DNA of 15,103 nt from Ilumatobacteraceae bacterium (GTDB taxonomy: Bacteria > Actinomycetota > Acidimicrobiia > Acidimicrobiales > Ilumatobacteraceae), in NCBI GenBank assembly GCA_023257035.1, contig JALRDI010000332.1, positions 1 to 15,103 of the forward strand, read 5' to 3'. Shown here one piece after another: positions 6,391 to 13,751 of this stretch (the stretch's first letter is position 1; every line of letters begins with the position of its first letter). The notes beneath the pieces are model-generated. The model searched no databases. It was not told the origin of the DNA and worked only from the letters and a program-made list of their open reading frames with translations. Made by a program: the position numbers and the translations under genes.

Positions 6391-7407
6391 ATGACGAGGT
6401 CACTCGACGGAGTAGCCCCAGGGGCGACCTTGGGGGTGGGGAGCCTTCCTCACCGGAGCGCGTCCGCTGCCGTTGAGTTCTCTGTCAACAACTTCGATCT
6501 CCCAGTCGTTCCTCGACTCCCGCGGCGCTCTGGGGCAGAGTCACTTGCTAACCAGGCATTGGTCGGTGTCCCAGGAATTGAGATGGGGCCATATGGAACG
6601 CTCGCTGTCGATGTTGCTCGACTCGACCCAGAAGCACCAGTGACCACCGACCTCCTTACCGACAACTTTGTTGGGTTTCGAGCATTCACCGAACTTGCTC
6701 CCGGTTTGGGCGTTGACGGTCGAACCTTCAAATGGCAAGTGGTTGGTCCCGTCACGCTTGGATTGACCCTGCTTCGGGCGGGTGCGCCAGCCCATCTCGC
6801 ATTTCGAGTAGCCACCCAGGCTATTAACGAGCACGTAGCGACGCTTGGGTCAGTTCTGGCTGGAGTGCTTCCGAACTCGACCCAACTGATTGTCTTCGAT
6901 GAGCCGCTGATGGTTGATTTGATGTCAAACGACTTCCCGCTGGCTCCTGATGTTGTCGCCGACATGCTCTCTGGCGTCATGGCATCTGCTCAAACGTTTG
7001 GAGTAGTTGGGTTGCACTGTTGTTTTGAAGCTGACTGGCCGTCACTGCTCGAGGCCGGCCCGCAGGTGCTGTCGATGCCTGCGACAGAAGCCGTGGTTGA
7101 CGTGAGCGGATACCTCGACAGGTTCATGCAGAACGGTGGCCGAATCGCTTGGGGCGCAGTTGGCACTGAAGGACCAGTCGGCGTGTCGGCGAGTCGGTCC
7201 TGGAAAGCGCTCAGCGGAATTTGGTGCAAGATGGTTCAGCGAGGCACTGACCCGGGAATGTTGCGTGCGCAGAGCCTTCTCTCGCCACAAAGTGGCCTTG
7301 CGTCGTACGCGCCAGGCGTGGCAGAAGAAATTTGCAAATCGCTACATGACATCTCGTTGAGAGTGCAAGACCAAGCATCTGCAGCGAAATTGGTTCTCGG
7401 CGCATAG
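6391..7407 (+). CDS. MetE/UROD-fold protein (cobalamin-independent methionine synthase-like)
   Basis: A 338-residue single-domain protein resembling the C-terminal barrel of vitamin B12-independent methionine synthase and the actinobacterial Rv3015c-type proteins. It opens with a GVGSLPH block, continues with FKWQVVGPVTLGLTLL (compare the GPVT motif of MetE) and LIVFDEPLM, and has a candidate zinc motif H209-C210-C211 in GLHCCFEADW, matching the HxC metal pair of MetE, followed by E213. It is about half the length of MetE and lacks the N-terminal folate-type domain. The methyl donor and acceptor are unknown, so a methionine synthase label should not be taken literally. The ATG at 6391 is chosen because the conserved core begins 12 residues later. 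It sits 36 bp upstream of ligA, as in mycobacteria (from memory). Confidence 0.8.
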   Translation: MTRSLDGVAPGATLGVGSLPHRSASAAVEFSVNNFDLPVVPRLPRRSGAESLANQALVGVPGIEMGPYGTLAVDVARLDPEAPVTTDLLTDNFVGFRAFTELAPGLGVDGRTFKWQVVGPVTLGLTLLRAGAPAHLAFRVATQAINEHVATLGSVLAGVLPNSTQLIVFDEPLMVDLMSNDFPLAPDVVADMLSGVMASAQTFGVVGLHCCFEADWPSLLEAGPQVLSMPATEAVVDVSGYLDRFMQNGGRIAWGAVGTEGPVGVSASRSWKALSGIWCKMVQRGTDPGMLRAQSLLSPQSGLASYAPGVAEEICKSLHDISLRVQDQASAAKLVLGA

Positions 7408-7431
7408 CCGTTTTGGCCGCTGGGTTCTCCC

Positions 7432-7437
7432 TACACT
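7432..7437 (+). promoter_or_regulatory. -10 element, leaderless promoter of ligA
   Basis: TACACT (TANNNT) is followed by exactly 6 nt and then the ligA ATG at 7444, which would be the first or second transcribed base. No Shine-Dalgarno sequence is present in the 36-bp gap. A TTGGCC at 7413-7418 resembles a -35 but its 13-bp spacing is too short. Confidence 0.6.
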
Positions 7438-7443
7438 CGTCTC

Positions 7444-9513
7444 ATGGCCGAAGAGATTCGACGCACCGCATCGCCTGAAGATGCACGTGATCGAATCAAC
7501 GAGTTAACAGCAATCGTTTCTCGACATAACGCTCTCTACTACGAGCACGACGCTCCAGAGATTCCAGACGGCGAATATGACCTGTTGGTCAACGAACTCA
7601 GAGATCTGGAGGAACAGTTTCCGGAGTTTGCAGAGACGACCTCTCCTGGTAAGACCGTTGGTGGCGCGCCGAGTGCAACGTTTGCTCCGGTGCAGCACGC
7701 AATCCCAATGACAAGTCTCGACAACGCAATGGATGTCGACGAACTCCGGGCCTGGGGTGATCGTGTGCAGAAGTCACTCGATGGTGAGAGCGTGAGATTT
7801 GTCTGCGAGCTCAAAATTGATGGACTTGCGATGAGCATTAGGTACGTCGACGGAGAGATGGTGACGGCGGCCACTCGCGGTGACGGTCGAGTCGGAGAAG
7901 ACGTCACTGCAAACGTGAAGACCATTGCGGTGATCCCACAGCGTTTGGCTGATGCTCCACCGGTAATTGAGGTGCGAGGCGAGGTGTATATGCCTCGAGA
8001 GGTATTTGATGCGTTGAATGCTGATGCTGAACGAACAGGTGACCGAGCGCTTGTCAACCCTCGAAATGCTGCGGCAGGCTCACTGCGTCAAAAAGACTCA
8101 GCAGTCACCGCTCGACGAAAGCTTGCATTTTGGGCCTACCAGATCGGTGATCGCCAAGGTGGTCCACAACATTCGACGCATGAGGAGGCACTTGCCTACA
8201 TCGGCGACTTAGGTTTCCCGGTGAATCCTGAAGTGAGGGTGCTCGCATCATTTAGTGAGGTCATCGAGTTTTGTGAGGCAGCGATTGAACGTCGTCATGA
8301 CCTTGGCTACGACGTCGATGGTGTCGTGATCAAAGTGGATGATCTTGCACAACGTGAACAACTTGGATTCACATCGCGGGCTCCTCGCTGGGCGATTGCG
8401 TTTAAGTTCCCACCGGAAGAGCGCACGACCACACTTCTCGATATTCGAGTCTCGGTCGGTCGCACCGGCAGAACGACGCCGTATGCGGTTCTTGAACCCG
8501 TGTTCGTCGATGGATCGACGGTGTCGATGGCAACACTTCATAATGAAGATCAGGTTCGGATCAAAGATGTCCGCCCTGGTGACACGGTGATTGTTCGCAA
8601 AGCGGGAGATGTCATTCCAGAGGTCGTCGGCCCGGTGCTTTCCGAGCGACCAGACGGTGCGGTTCCCTGGTCGTTCCCGCAGCACTGTGAATGTCCGTTA
8701 GGGAGCGAGTTTGTGCGTCTCGACGGAGAGGCAGATACCCGATGTGTTGAACCGAAGTGCCCATTTCAGAGAGATCAGAAGATCATGTATTGGGCGAGCC
8801 GTGGCGCAATGGATATCGAAGGGCTTGGTGAACGGACCGTCGTGCAGCTCACCGAACGAGACCTTGTGGGCGATGTCGCAGGTTTGTACCAACTGTCGGC
8901 TGACGATGTTGAGGGTCTTGAAGGGTTTGCACGGCCGAGTGCAGAGAAGTTGATTGCAGCAATCGACGATTCGCGTCGACAGCTTGCATGGAGGGTGTTG
9001 ACCGGATTTGGCATTAAACATCTTGGTCCCACCGTTGCGCAGTCGTTGATCTCAGAATACGGATCAGTGCGGGCAGTATTTGCTGCCTCAGAAGATGAAT
9101 TGTCGTCGGTTGATGGAATTGGCGAAGTTATTGCCCAATCGATTTCTCGGTGGTGGGATAACACGGTCAACCGTGACCTCGTTGATCGTCTTGAGGCAGG
9201 CGGAGTGGCGCTCGACATCGTTGAAGGCCCTCCGGGAGACGGAGAGGCCTTCGAGCAAACCCTTGAAGGTCGTGCGGTTGTCATCACCGGAACAGTGCCT
9301 GGATACAACCGCGAGGAGGCGGGCGCTGCGGTTGTCGCCCGAGGTGGGAGTTCGCCGGGCAGTGTGTCGAAGAAGACGTTCGCCCTTGTTGTCGGCGATG
9401 GAGCCGGCGCATCCAAACTCGCGAAGGCAGAAACCCTCGGAGTTCCAATCGTTAGCGCCGCTGAATTCGAGGAGTTCCTTGAATCAGGACAACTTCCTTC
9501 AACGTCTCACTAG
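7444..9513 (+). CDS. ligA: NAD-dependent DNA ligase LigA
   Basis: A 689-residue ligase of standard length and domain order. The N-terminal Ia domain has the YYEHDAPEIPDGEYD NAD-binding block. The adenylation domain has the nucleophilic lysine K124 in KIDG, followed by EVRGEVYM, NPRNAAAGSLRQKD, GYDVDGVVIK and AFKFPPE. The OB-fold runs from about residue 330 (VGRTGRTTPYAVLEPV). The zinc finger uses C415, C417, C434 and C439. Helix-hairpin-helix repeats follow (GIKHLGPTVA, VDGIGEVIA), and a BRCT domain ends the protein from about residue 605 (LEGRAVVITGTVPG). The enzyme seals nicks during replication and repair. The first two zinc ligands are spaced CxC where the usual pattern is CPxC. The stop overlaps the stop of the convergent downstream gene by 4 bp. 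Confidence 0.97.
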   Translation: MAEEIRRTASPEDARDRINELTAIVSRHNALYYEHDAPEIPDGEYDLLVNELRDLEEQFPEFAETTSPGKTVGGAPSATFAPVQHAIPMTSLDNAMDVDELRAWGDRVQKSLDGESVRFVCELKIDGLAMSIRYVDGEMVTAATRGDGRVGEDVTANVKTIAVIPQRLADAPPVIEVRGEVYMPREVFDALNADAERTGDRALVNPRNAAAGSLRQKDSAVTARRKLAFWAYQIGDRQGGPQHSTHEEALAYIGDLGFPVNPEVRVLASFSEVIEFCEAAIERRHDLGYDVDGVVIKVDDLAQREQLGFTSRAPRWAIAFKFPPEERTTTLLDIRVSVGRTGRTTPYAVLEPVFVDGSTVSMATLHNEDQVRIKDVRPGDTVIVRKAGDVIPEVVGPVLSERPDGAVPWSFPQHCECPLGSEFVRLDGEADTRCVEPKCPFQRDQKIMYWASRGAMDIEGLGERTVVQLTERDLVGDVAGLYQLSADDVEGLEGFARPSAEKLIAAIDDSRRQLAWRVLTGFGIKHLGPTVAQSLISEYGSVRAVFAASEDELSSVDGIGEVIAQSISRWWDNTVNRDLVDRLEAGGVALDIVEGPPGDGEAFEQTLEGRAVVITGTVPGYNREEAGAAVVARGGSSPGSVSKKTFALVVGDGAGASKLAKAETLGVPIVSAAEFEEFLESGQLPSTSH

Positions 9514-10031
9514 ACAACGTTGAAGTACCAGGTGAACACCCGTGCTCGTTCACGTCCGTCTTCGATCGGCCAGAAAATGACATCCACCCGATGGCTGCCT
9601 GAATCAAACCTGTCGATCGGCCCATCAGGAGATGGAGCGTAGGTCAGGGTGTAGTTACCTGGCTCGAAGACCGTGACAACGGGAACGGCAACTTGCTCGC
9701 CGGGTTCAACAGTTTCTGTCTGGATCTCTGAGAGATCGACAGTTTCAATTTCAACACCATCGATTACGAGAACTCCAGTGAGACCCGACGCAAGGTCGAC
9801 AAACACGTCGGTCTGGGCGAGGGCCTGCTCTGCATCCGGAACCGGTAGCACCGACTCGATGGAACTGGGTAATGCTGCACGATCGTCGCCGGTAACGCTG
9901 ACGAGCACGCCTCGGGTGACGAGCACGAGCCCAATGGCAACGAACAAACTGACGATGATGAGAGTTCTGTCAGAGCGCTGGCGTTGAGGTGTGAGGTTGG
10001 TCTCTGCAGCAGTTGAGTCGTCAGATGTCAC
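9510..10031 (-). CDS. Uncharacterised single-pass membrane protein with extracytoplasmic beta-rich domain
   Basis: A 173-residue protein I do not recognise. Residues 1-22 are polar and end in a basic stretch (TPQRQRSDR); residues 23-45 form one membrane segment (LIIVSLFVAIGLVLVTRGVLV); the rest lies outside the membrane by the positive-inside rule. The outer part is rich in short valine/threonine strands and acidic residues, with VDLASGLTGVLVIDGVEIETV, EPGNYTLTY and a closing HRVDVIFWPIEDGRERARVFTWYFNVV, which suggests a small beta sandwich. There is no lipobox Cys and no sortase motif. The start is GTG at 10031, with GGAG ending only 2 nt before it. It is divergent from the PASTA pseudokinase gene (69 bp between), so a shared role at the cell surface is possible but unproven. 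Confidence 0.7.
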   Translation of the reverse strand: MTSDDSTAAETNLTPQRQRSDRTLIIVSLFVAIGLVLVTRGVLVSVTGDDRAALPSSIESVLPVPDAEQALAQTDVFVDLASGLTGVLVIDGVEIETVDLSEIQTETVEPGEQVAVPVVTVFEPGNYTLTYAPSPDGPIDRFDSGSHRVDVIFWPIEDGRERARVFTWYFNVV

Positions 10032-10085
10032 CTCTCCATCGTGCCATCAATCTGCGCTCGACCCCAACCGCAGGTCAATCCGAGA

Positions 10086-10091
10086 TAGCGT
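10086..10091 (+). promoter_or_regulatory. Possible -10 element for the PASTA pseudokinase gene
   Basis: TAGCGT (TANNNT) lies 9 nt before the GTG at 10101, which would give a leader of about two bases. No good -35 is visible. The same 9-nt spacing is seen before galT. Confidence 0.4.
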
Positions 10092-10100
10092 CATGGCGCT

Positions 10101-12176
10101 GTGGAAATTGATCCCCTCGAACCAGAGACTCGACTGAACGAACTCATCGGCGGCCGCTATCGCCTGACATCGTTCATTGCGAAGGGCTCGGCTATTTCGA
10201 TTGCTGACGCGTGGGATGAAACCGACCAGCGTCCGGTTCTTGTCCGATTGATTCGCCGTCGGATCATGGCCTCACCGGGCTTCGTTCACTCATTTAGAAC
10301 AGCGATGTCGTCAGCGGCGCTCGTGTCTCACCCGAACCTGATCGCAATTTTCGACTGGGGTGTGCATGAGCGAAGCGACGGGAATCCGCCAACTGGCTAC
10401 GTGGTTACCGAACGTCTTGAGGGTGGCAGCCTCCGCGACATTCTTGACCGTGGCCGTCGGCTCTCTTATTCTCAGGCGCTGCAAGTTGGCCTCGACCTCT
10501 GTCATGGGCTTGCCGAAGCTCATCGCCAAGGGCAGGTGCATGGTGAGGTAACCCCCTCGAAGATCGTGTTCGGAGCTGATGGTCGGGCGCGTCTCGTCGA
10601 TCTGGGGCTTGCAGCACCGATGCAGGCTGCGCTGTGGTCGGTCGGAGGCGGGCCAGAAAATCACATGGTCTTGTACACCGCTCCCGAAGTGGCGGAGGGC
10701 AAGTCGGCAACATCACTGTCGGACATCTACGGGCTCGGTCTCGTCTTGGTTGAAACGCTCACCGGAGCTGTGCCATTTTCTACAGACTCAGCAGCAGCGA
10801 CTCTGCGAGCAAGAATTGGTCGGCTGCTCCCCGTGAGCGCCGACTTGGGTCCACTTGCTCAGGTGCTTGAACACGCAGCCCGACCGACAGTCGAAGAACG
10901 GGCAAGTGCAGTCGAGCTCGGGTTGGAGTTGGTAGGTGTAGCCCGACGACTTCCTCGGCCTGAGCCGCTCCCACTCGTCATGTCGTTTGAACCAGCAACC
11001 GCGACCATTCCGGAGGATGAGTCGCTCGAGGCTGAGGTTCCAACACCTTCGAATCCTGCCGAGCCAGTAATGCCGGAACCGCCCCAGGGGGTTCCGGCGA
11101 CTATCCCAGCCACATCTGATTCGAGTGCTTCTGACGACGAGAATGGTCGCGAAAGTCCTGCGAATGTCGAGCAGCAGCCGTCCTCAGACAGCGTGAGTGC
11201 TCAGCCGCAAACTGCTGCCCCTTCTGTCCCCGCGGGGTCGATGCCGCGGCGCGTGTCGACTTCTCGTCGCCCTCGCTGGGTGATGCCCGTTGCCGCACTT
11301 GTTGCAGTTATCGCGGCGGTGATAGGGGCTCGTGTCCTGCTCGCTACACCGGTTTACGAGGTTCCCGTTCTGTCAGGAATTGCCGAAGCTGAAGCGCTCA
11401 ACATCGTCACTCCCTTTGAATGGTCAGTGTCAGTGACATATGAGCGTTCTGATGAACAACCGGTCTCGGGTGCTGTCATTCGTACGAACCCGGCAGCAGG
11501 GGAACAATTGCGCGAAGGTGGAATCTTTGCCGTTGTGGTGAGTGAAGGGCCGGTTTTGCGAGAACTCCCTGAGGTCACTGCGATGCAAGGTGCTGACGCA
11601 CTCGATCTTCTCGATAGTGCAGGGTTTCAGCCGTTTACTGAAATTGTCTATAACGAAGTAATCGAAATTGGAGAAGTCATCAGTTGGGAAATTCCTGATG
11701 ACCCGGCAATCCAAGCGGGCGACTCAGTTGAACCAGGAACCCTCGTTCGTCTGGTGCTTTCCGGAGGCCCTGCGCCGCGCGAGGTTCCAAATGTCGTTGG
11801 TCTTATCGTTGGCGTAGCGAGGGCTCAACTTGTCGGCACCGCACTTCGGATCGTCGAAGTTGAAGAGATATATGACGATGAAACTGAAACCGGTCTTATC
11901 CTCTCGCAGTCTCCTCAACCAGGTGAATTGCTTGAACGAGGAGGCGCGATCGAAGTGTCTGTTTCACTTGGGCCAAATCTCATCGCGTTCCCGTCCGTGC
12001 CTGCGAACTCAAGTTTCGAAGATGCACAGAAATTACTCACCGATGCGGGATTCACCGTCGAACTCATACTGGGTGCGGCGGATGGTGATGTTGAAGAGAT
12101 CACCATTGATGGCGACCGGCCGTCGCCGGGCGACGAGTTCCCTAATGGCACTCAAGTTGACATAGTTGCGGCCTGA
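10101..12176 (+). CDS. PASTA-domain membrane pseudokinase (PknB-like architecture)
   Basis: A 691-residue protein with an N-terminal kinase-like domain (about 17-285), an acidic Pro/Ser/Glu-rich linker (286-390), one membrane segment (393-415) and four extracytoplasmic PASTA repeats (about 418-484, 485-555, 558-625, 627-691). This is the layout of PknB/StkP kinases that sense peptidoglycan fragments and control cell-wall growth. The kinase domain is degenerate: the glycine loop is reduced to IAKGSAIS, the ATP lysine is replaced by R49 in PVLVRLI, the helix-C Glu is missing in FRTAMSSAALVSHPNL, and HRDxxxxN is HGEVTPSK (E149 for Asp, K154 for Asn). The DxG Asp (D167) and APE (194-196) remain. 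It therefore probably signals by binding rather than by phosphorylation. The start is GTG at 10101; an out-of-frame ATG at 10093 is not used. Confidence 0.88.
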   Translation: MEIDPLEPETRLNELIGGRYRLTSFIAKGSAISIADAWDETDQRPVLVRLIRRRIMASPGFVHSFRTAMSSAALVSHPNLIAIFDWGVHERSDGNPPTGYVVTERLEGGSLRDILDRGRRLSYSQALQVGLDLCHGLAEAHRQGQVHGEVTPSKIVFGADGRARLVDLGLAAPMQAALWSVGGGPENHMVLYTAPEVAEGKSATSLSDIYGLGLVLVETLTGAVPFSTDSAAATLRARIGRLLPVSADLGPLAQVLEHAARPTVEERASAVELGLELVGVARRLPRPEPLPLVMSFEPATATIPEDESLEAEVPTPSNPAEPVMPEPPQGVPATIPATSDSSASDDENGRESPANVEQQPSSDSVSAQPQTAAPSVPAGSMPRRVSTSRRPRWVMPVAALVAVIAAVIGARVLLATPVYEVPVLSGIAEAEALNIVTPFEWSVSVTYERSDEQPVSGAVIRTNPAAGEQLREGGIFAVVVSEGPVLRELPEVTAMQGADALDLLDSAGFQPFTEIVYNEVIEIGEVISWEIPDDPAIQAGDSVEPGTLVRLVLSGGPAPREVPNVVGLIVGVARAQLVGTALRIVEVEEIYDDETETGLILSQSPQPGELLERGGAIEVSVSLGPNLIAFPSVPANSSFEDAQKLLTDAGFTVELILGAADGDVEEITIDGDRPSPGDEFPNGTQVDIVAA

Positions 12177-12194
12177 GAGGGGTTTTTGCTCTAC

Positions 12195-12220
12195 CGATCA
12201 CTCGTCGAGGTCGGTGATCG
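12195..12220. terminator. Hairpin at the convergent 3' ends of the PASTA and SCP2 genes
   Basis: CGATCAC at 12195-12201 and GTGATCG at 12214-12220 form a perfect 7-bp stem with a 12-nt loop, just after the PASTA gene stop (12176) and covering the SCP2 gene stop (12198-12200). No run of T follows on either strand, so if it terminates transcription it is not a classic intrinsic terminator. Part of the stem is also coding sequence, so chance is possible. Confidence 0.3.
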
Positions 12221-12614
12221 CCAAAATCTCTTCTGCAACAGTTAGTGCAAGTTGATCCTGCGGGGTGGTTGCCTGCATCGCCATCACTTTCATGAGGTCG
12301 CCCTCAACCTGGATGCCCCCAGACATGAATGCCTGCATCGCCTTGGCGGGATCCCGCTCAACAAGCAGTGCTCGGGCTGTTTCGTAACTCAATGTGATTG
12401 TTGCATCGGGCTCATCGAGGTGCCCAAGATCGAGATCGACATCGCCATTTGAGGTGTCAATGTGTGCATACAGATCGCCATCGCCAAATGGAACATCGGT
12501 GATGACTTGATTGACCTTCACCGCAACCTCGATTGGGGCGGTCTGAGAGGAATAGCGCTCACGAATTTCGCGAGCCGCGTCGATCCATTCGGGGGAGAGA
12601 AAGGGGAAGCTCAC
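12198..12614 (-). CDS. SCP2 sterol-binding-domain protein
   Basis: A 138-residue single-domain protein of the SCP2 (sterol carrier protein 2) fold, which binds lipids or acyl-CoA in a hydrophobic pocket. Family-like features are the N-terminal WIDAAREIRERY helix, the strand pair around VNQVITDVPFGDGDLYAHIDTSNG, the acidic turn GHLDEPDATITLSYETARALL, and the typical DPAKAMQAFMSGGIQVEGDLMKVMAM motif near the C-terminus, which is the most diagnostic stretch. The ligand is unknown. Actinobacteria carry several such stand-alone SCP2 proteins, often near lipid genes; none is seen here. The start is GTG at 12614, supported by TATTCT exactly 6 nt upstream and by MSFPFLSPEWID, a common N-terminus. It lies 24 bp after the racemase gene on the same strand. 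Confidence 0.83.
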   Translation of the reverse strand: MSFPFLSPEWIDAAREIRERYSSQTAPIEVAVKVNQVITDVPFGDGDLYAHIDTSNGDVDLDLGHLDEPDATITLSYETARALLVERDPAKAMQAFMSGGIQVEGDLMKVMAMQATTPQDQLALTVAEEILAITDLDE

Positions 12615-12620
12615 GCCGTG

Positions 12621-12626
12621 AGAATA
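12621..12626 (-). promoter_or_regulatory. -10 element, leaderless promoter of the SCP2 gene
   Basis: TATTCT on the minus strand is followed by exactly 6 nt (12620-12615) and then GTG at 12614. It sits in the 24-bp gap after the racemase gene, so the SCP2 gene can be transcribed independently of the upstream pair. No Shine-Dalgarno sequence precedes the GTG. Confidence 0.55.
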
Positions 12627-12638
12627 CCCGGCGCTGGT

Positions 12639-13751
12639 TCACAACGAGAGATGCTGCACCGATGTGGTGATCGATTCAAGGAAGTCGCTGTCAAGGTCGT
12701 AGCCAAGTCCTGGAGCGCTCGGCACAGCCACTTCGCCGGAGTTGACTTCGATCGGGTCGAGAACAATGTCGCGAGAATAGAAACGACGAGACGCGGAGAT
12801 ATCTCCCGGAAGTACGAAGCCATCAAGCGCGGCGAGTGCGCAGTTTGCGGCTCGTCCAATTCCAGTCTCGAGCATGCCTCCACACCACACAGGTATTCCG
12901 TTTGCGACGCAGAGATCATGAATTCGAACTGCTTCGAGATACCCGCCAACCCGACCTGGCTTGATGTTGATGATTTCTGCGGCGCCGATTGCGATGGCAT
13001 CCTCGGCTTGCACGAATGATTCGATCGACTCATCGAGGCATACAGGGGTGTCAATCGCTGCCGCCAGATCGCGGTGGCCAAGCAAATCATCGGTATCGAG
13101 TGGTTGCTCGATGAGGAGCAGATCGTACGCGTCGAGTTGTCGGAGATGTTCGAAATCTCGTCGCGTGTACGCCGTGTTGGCGTCAACCTGAAGGCCCATT
13201 TCGGGTCCGATGAGTTCGCGTACGAGTCGAACAGGTTCGATATCCCAACCAGGTTCAATTTTCAGTTTGATCCTTGCATAGCCATCATCTACGTAGCCTT
13301 GGACGGCCGATAGCAGTGCATCGATTGACGAGAAGATTCCGACCGATACACCGCTTGGAATTGTCGCCCGAGAACCTCCGAAGCGCGCATGTAGGTTGAT
13401 GCCCTGAATCCTCAATTCGGCATCGAGCACTGCCATTTCGATAGCGGCTTTCGCCATCTGGTGGCCTTTGATCGGCTTGAGAATCTCAGCAATGTCTCCC
13501 GCAATGAGGTCGCCTCGCTGACTGATGCGAGGTGCGATGAATTCAGAGATCACTGTCTCTACTCCCGCTACATATTCGGGGGAGTACAAGGGTTCGCTCA
13601 TTGCAACGCACTCGCCCCAGCCGACAGTTCCGTCATCGCTCGTCACGCCAATGAGCAAAATCTCGCGGGCGGTTTGTTCCCCAAAACTTGTTCGAAATGG
13701 AGTCACCAATTCAAGGTGAATTCGTCGAAGTTCGATGTTGCTGAGTTTCAT
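12639..13751 (-). CDS. menC: Enolase-superfamily o-succinylbenzoate synthase / N-acylamino acid racemase
   Basis: A 370-residue muconate-lactonizing subgroup enzyme of the MenC type 2/NSAR family. The capping domain opens with the usual TPFRTSFG and GWGECVAM blocks. In the barrel, the KxK base pair is K162 and K164 (IKLKIEPGWD), the magnesium ligands are D190 (VDANTAY), E215 (IEQPL) and D240 (LDESI), and the opposite base is K264 (NIKPGRVGG). These match the Amycolatopsis N-acylamino acid racemase numbering with an offset of one (from memory). The family catalyses menaquinone o-succinylbenzoate synthesis, racemisation of N-succinyl amino acids, or both. No other menaquinone gene is here, and the ATG overlaps the stop of a GNAT acyltransferase gene, which favours the racemase role. 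The menC symbol is a family label, not a functional claim. Confidence 0.88.
   Translation of the reverse strand: MKLSNIELRRIHLELVTPFRTSFGEQTAREILLIGVTSDDGTVGWGECVAMSEPLYSPEYVAGVETVISEFIAPRISQRGDLIAGDIAEILKPIKGHQMAKAAIEMAVLDAELRIQGINLHARFGGSRATIPSGVSVGIFSSIDALLSAVQGYVDDGYARIKLKIEPGWDIEPVRLVRELIGPEMGLQVDANTAYTRRDFEHLRQLDAYDLLLIEQPLDTDDLLGHRDLAAAIDTPVCLDESIESFVQAEDAIAIGAAEIINIKPGRVGGYLEAVRIHDLCVANGIPVWCGGMLETGIGRAANCALAALDGFVLPGDISASRRFYSRDIVLDPIEVNSGEVAVPSAPGLGYDLDSDFLESITTSVQHLSL

Noticed and set aside
5837..6403. A 188-codon minus-strand frame that overlaps the membrane-protein gene
   Set aside because: Rich in Cys, His and Arg with no membrane pattern; the overlapping frame has consistent membrane segments and a normal start, and the two cannot both be likely.
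8775..9416. A 213-codon open frame antisense to ligA
   Set aside because: Its product is rich in Pro, Ser, Thr and Arg with no motif, and ligA in the same place is fully conserved through its helix-hairpin-helix and BRCT domains.
10093..10095. ATG at 10093 as start of the PASTA protein
   Set aside because: It is out of frame with the kinase-like domain; the in-frame GTG at 10101 is used and has a possible -10 box upstream.
12462..13019. A 185-codon plus-strand frame antisense to the SCP2 and racemase genes
   Set aside because: It spans the 3' end of one real gene and the 5' end of another on the opposite strand and has no recognisable motif.
12611..13258. A 215-codon open frame on the minus strand, overlapping the racemase gene in another frame
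   Set aside because: It lies within the racemase coding region, whose frame carries all catalytic motifs; the alternative product is Ser/Arg/Thr-rich low-complexity sequence typical of a shadow frame.
12639..13751. Assignment of the racemase gene purely to menaquinone synthesis
   Set aside because: No menB, menD, menE or menF-like gene is in the window and the coupled gene is an acyltransferase; the family contains both activities, so the menaquinone role is kept only as an alternative.
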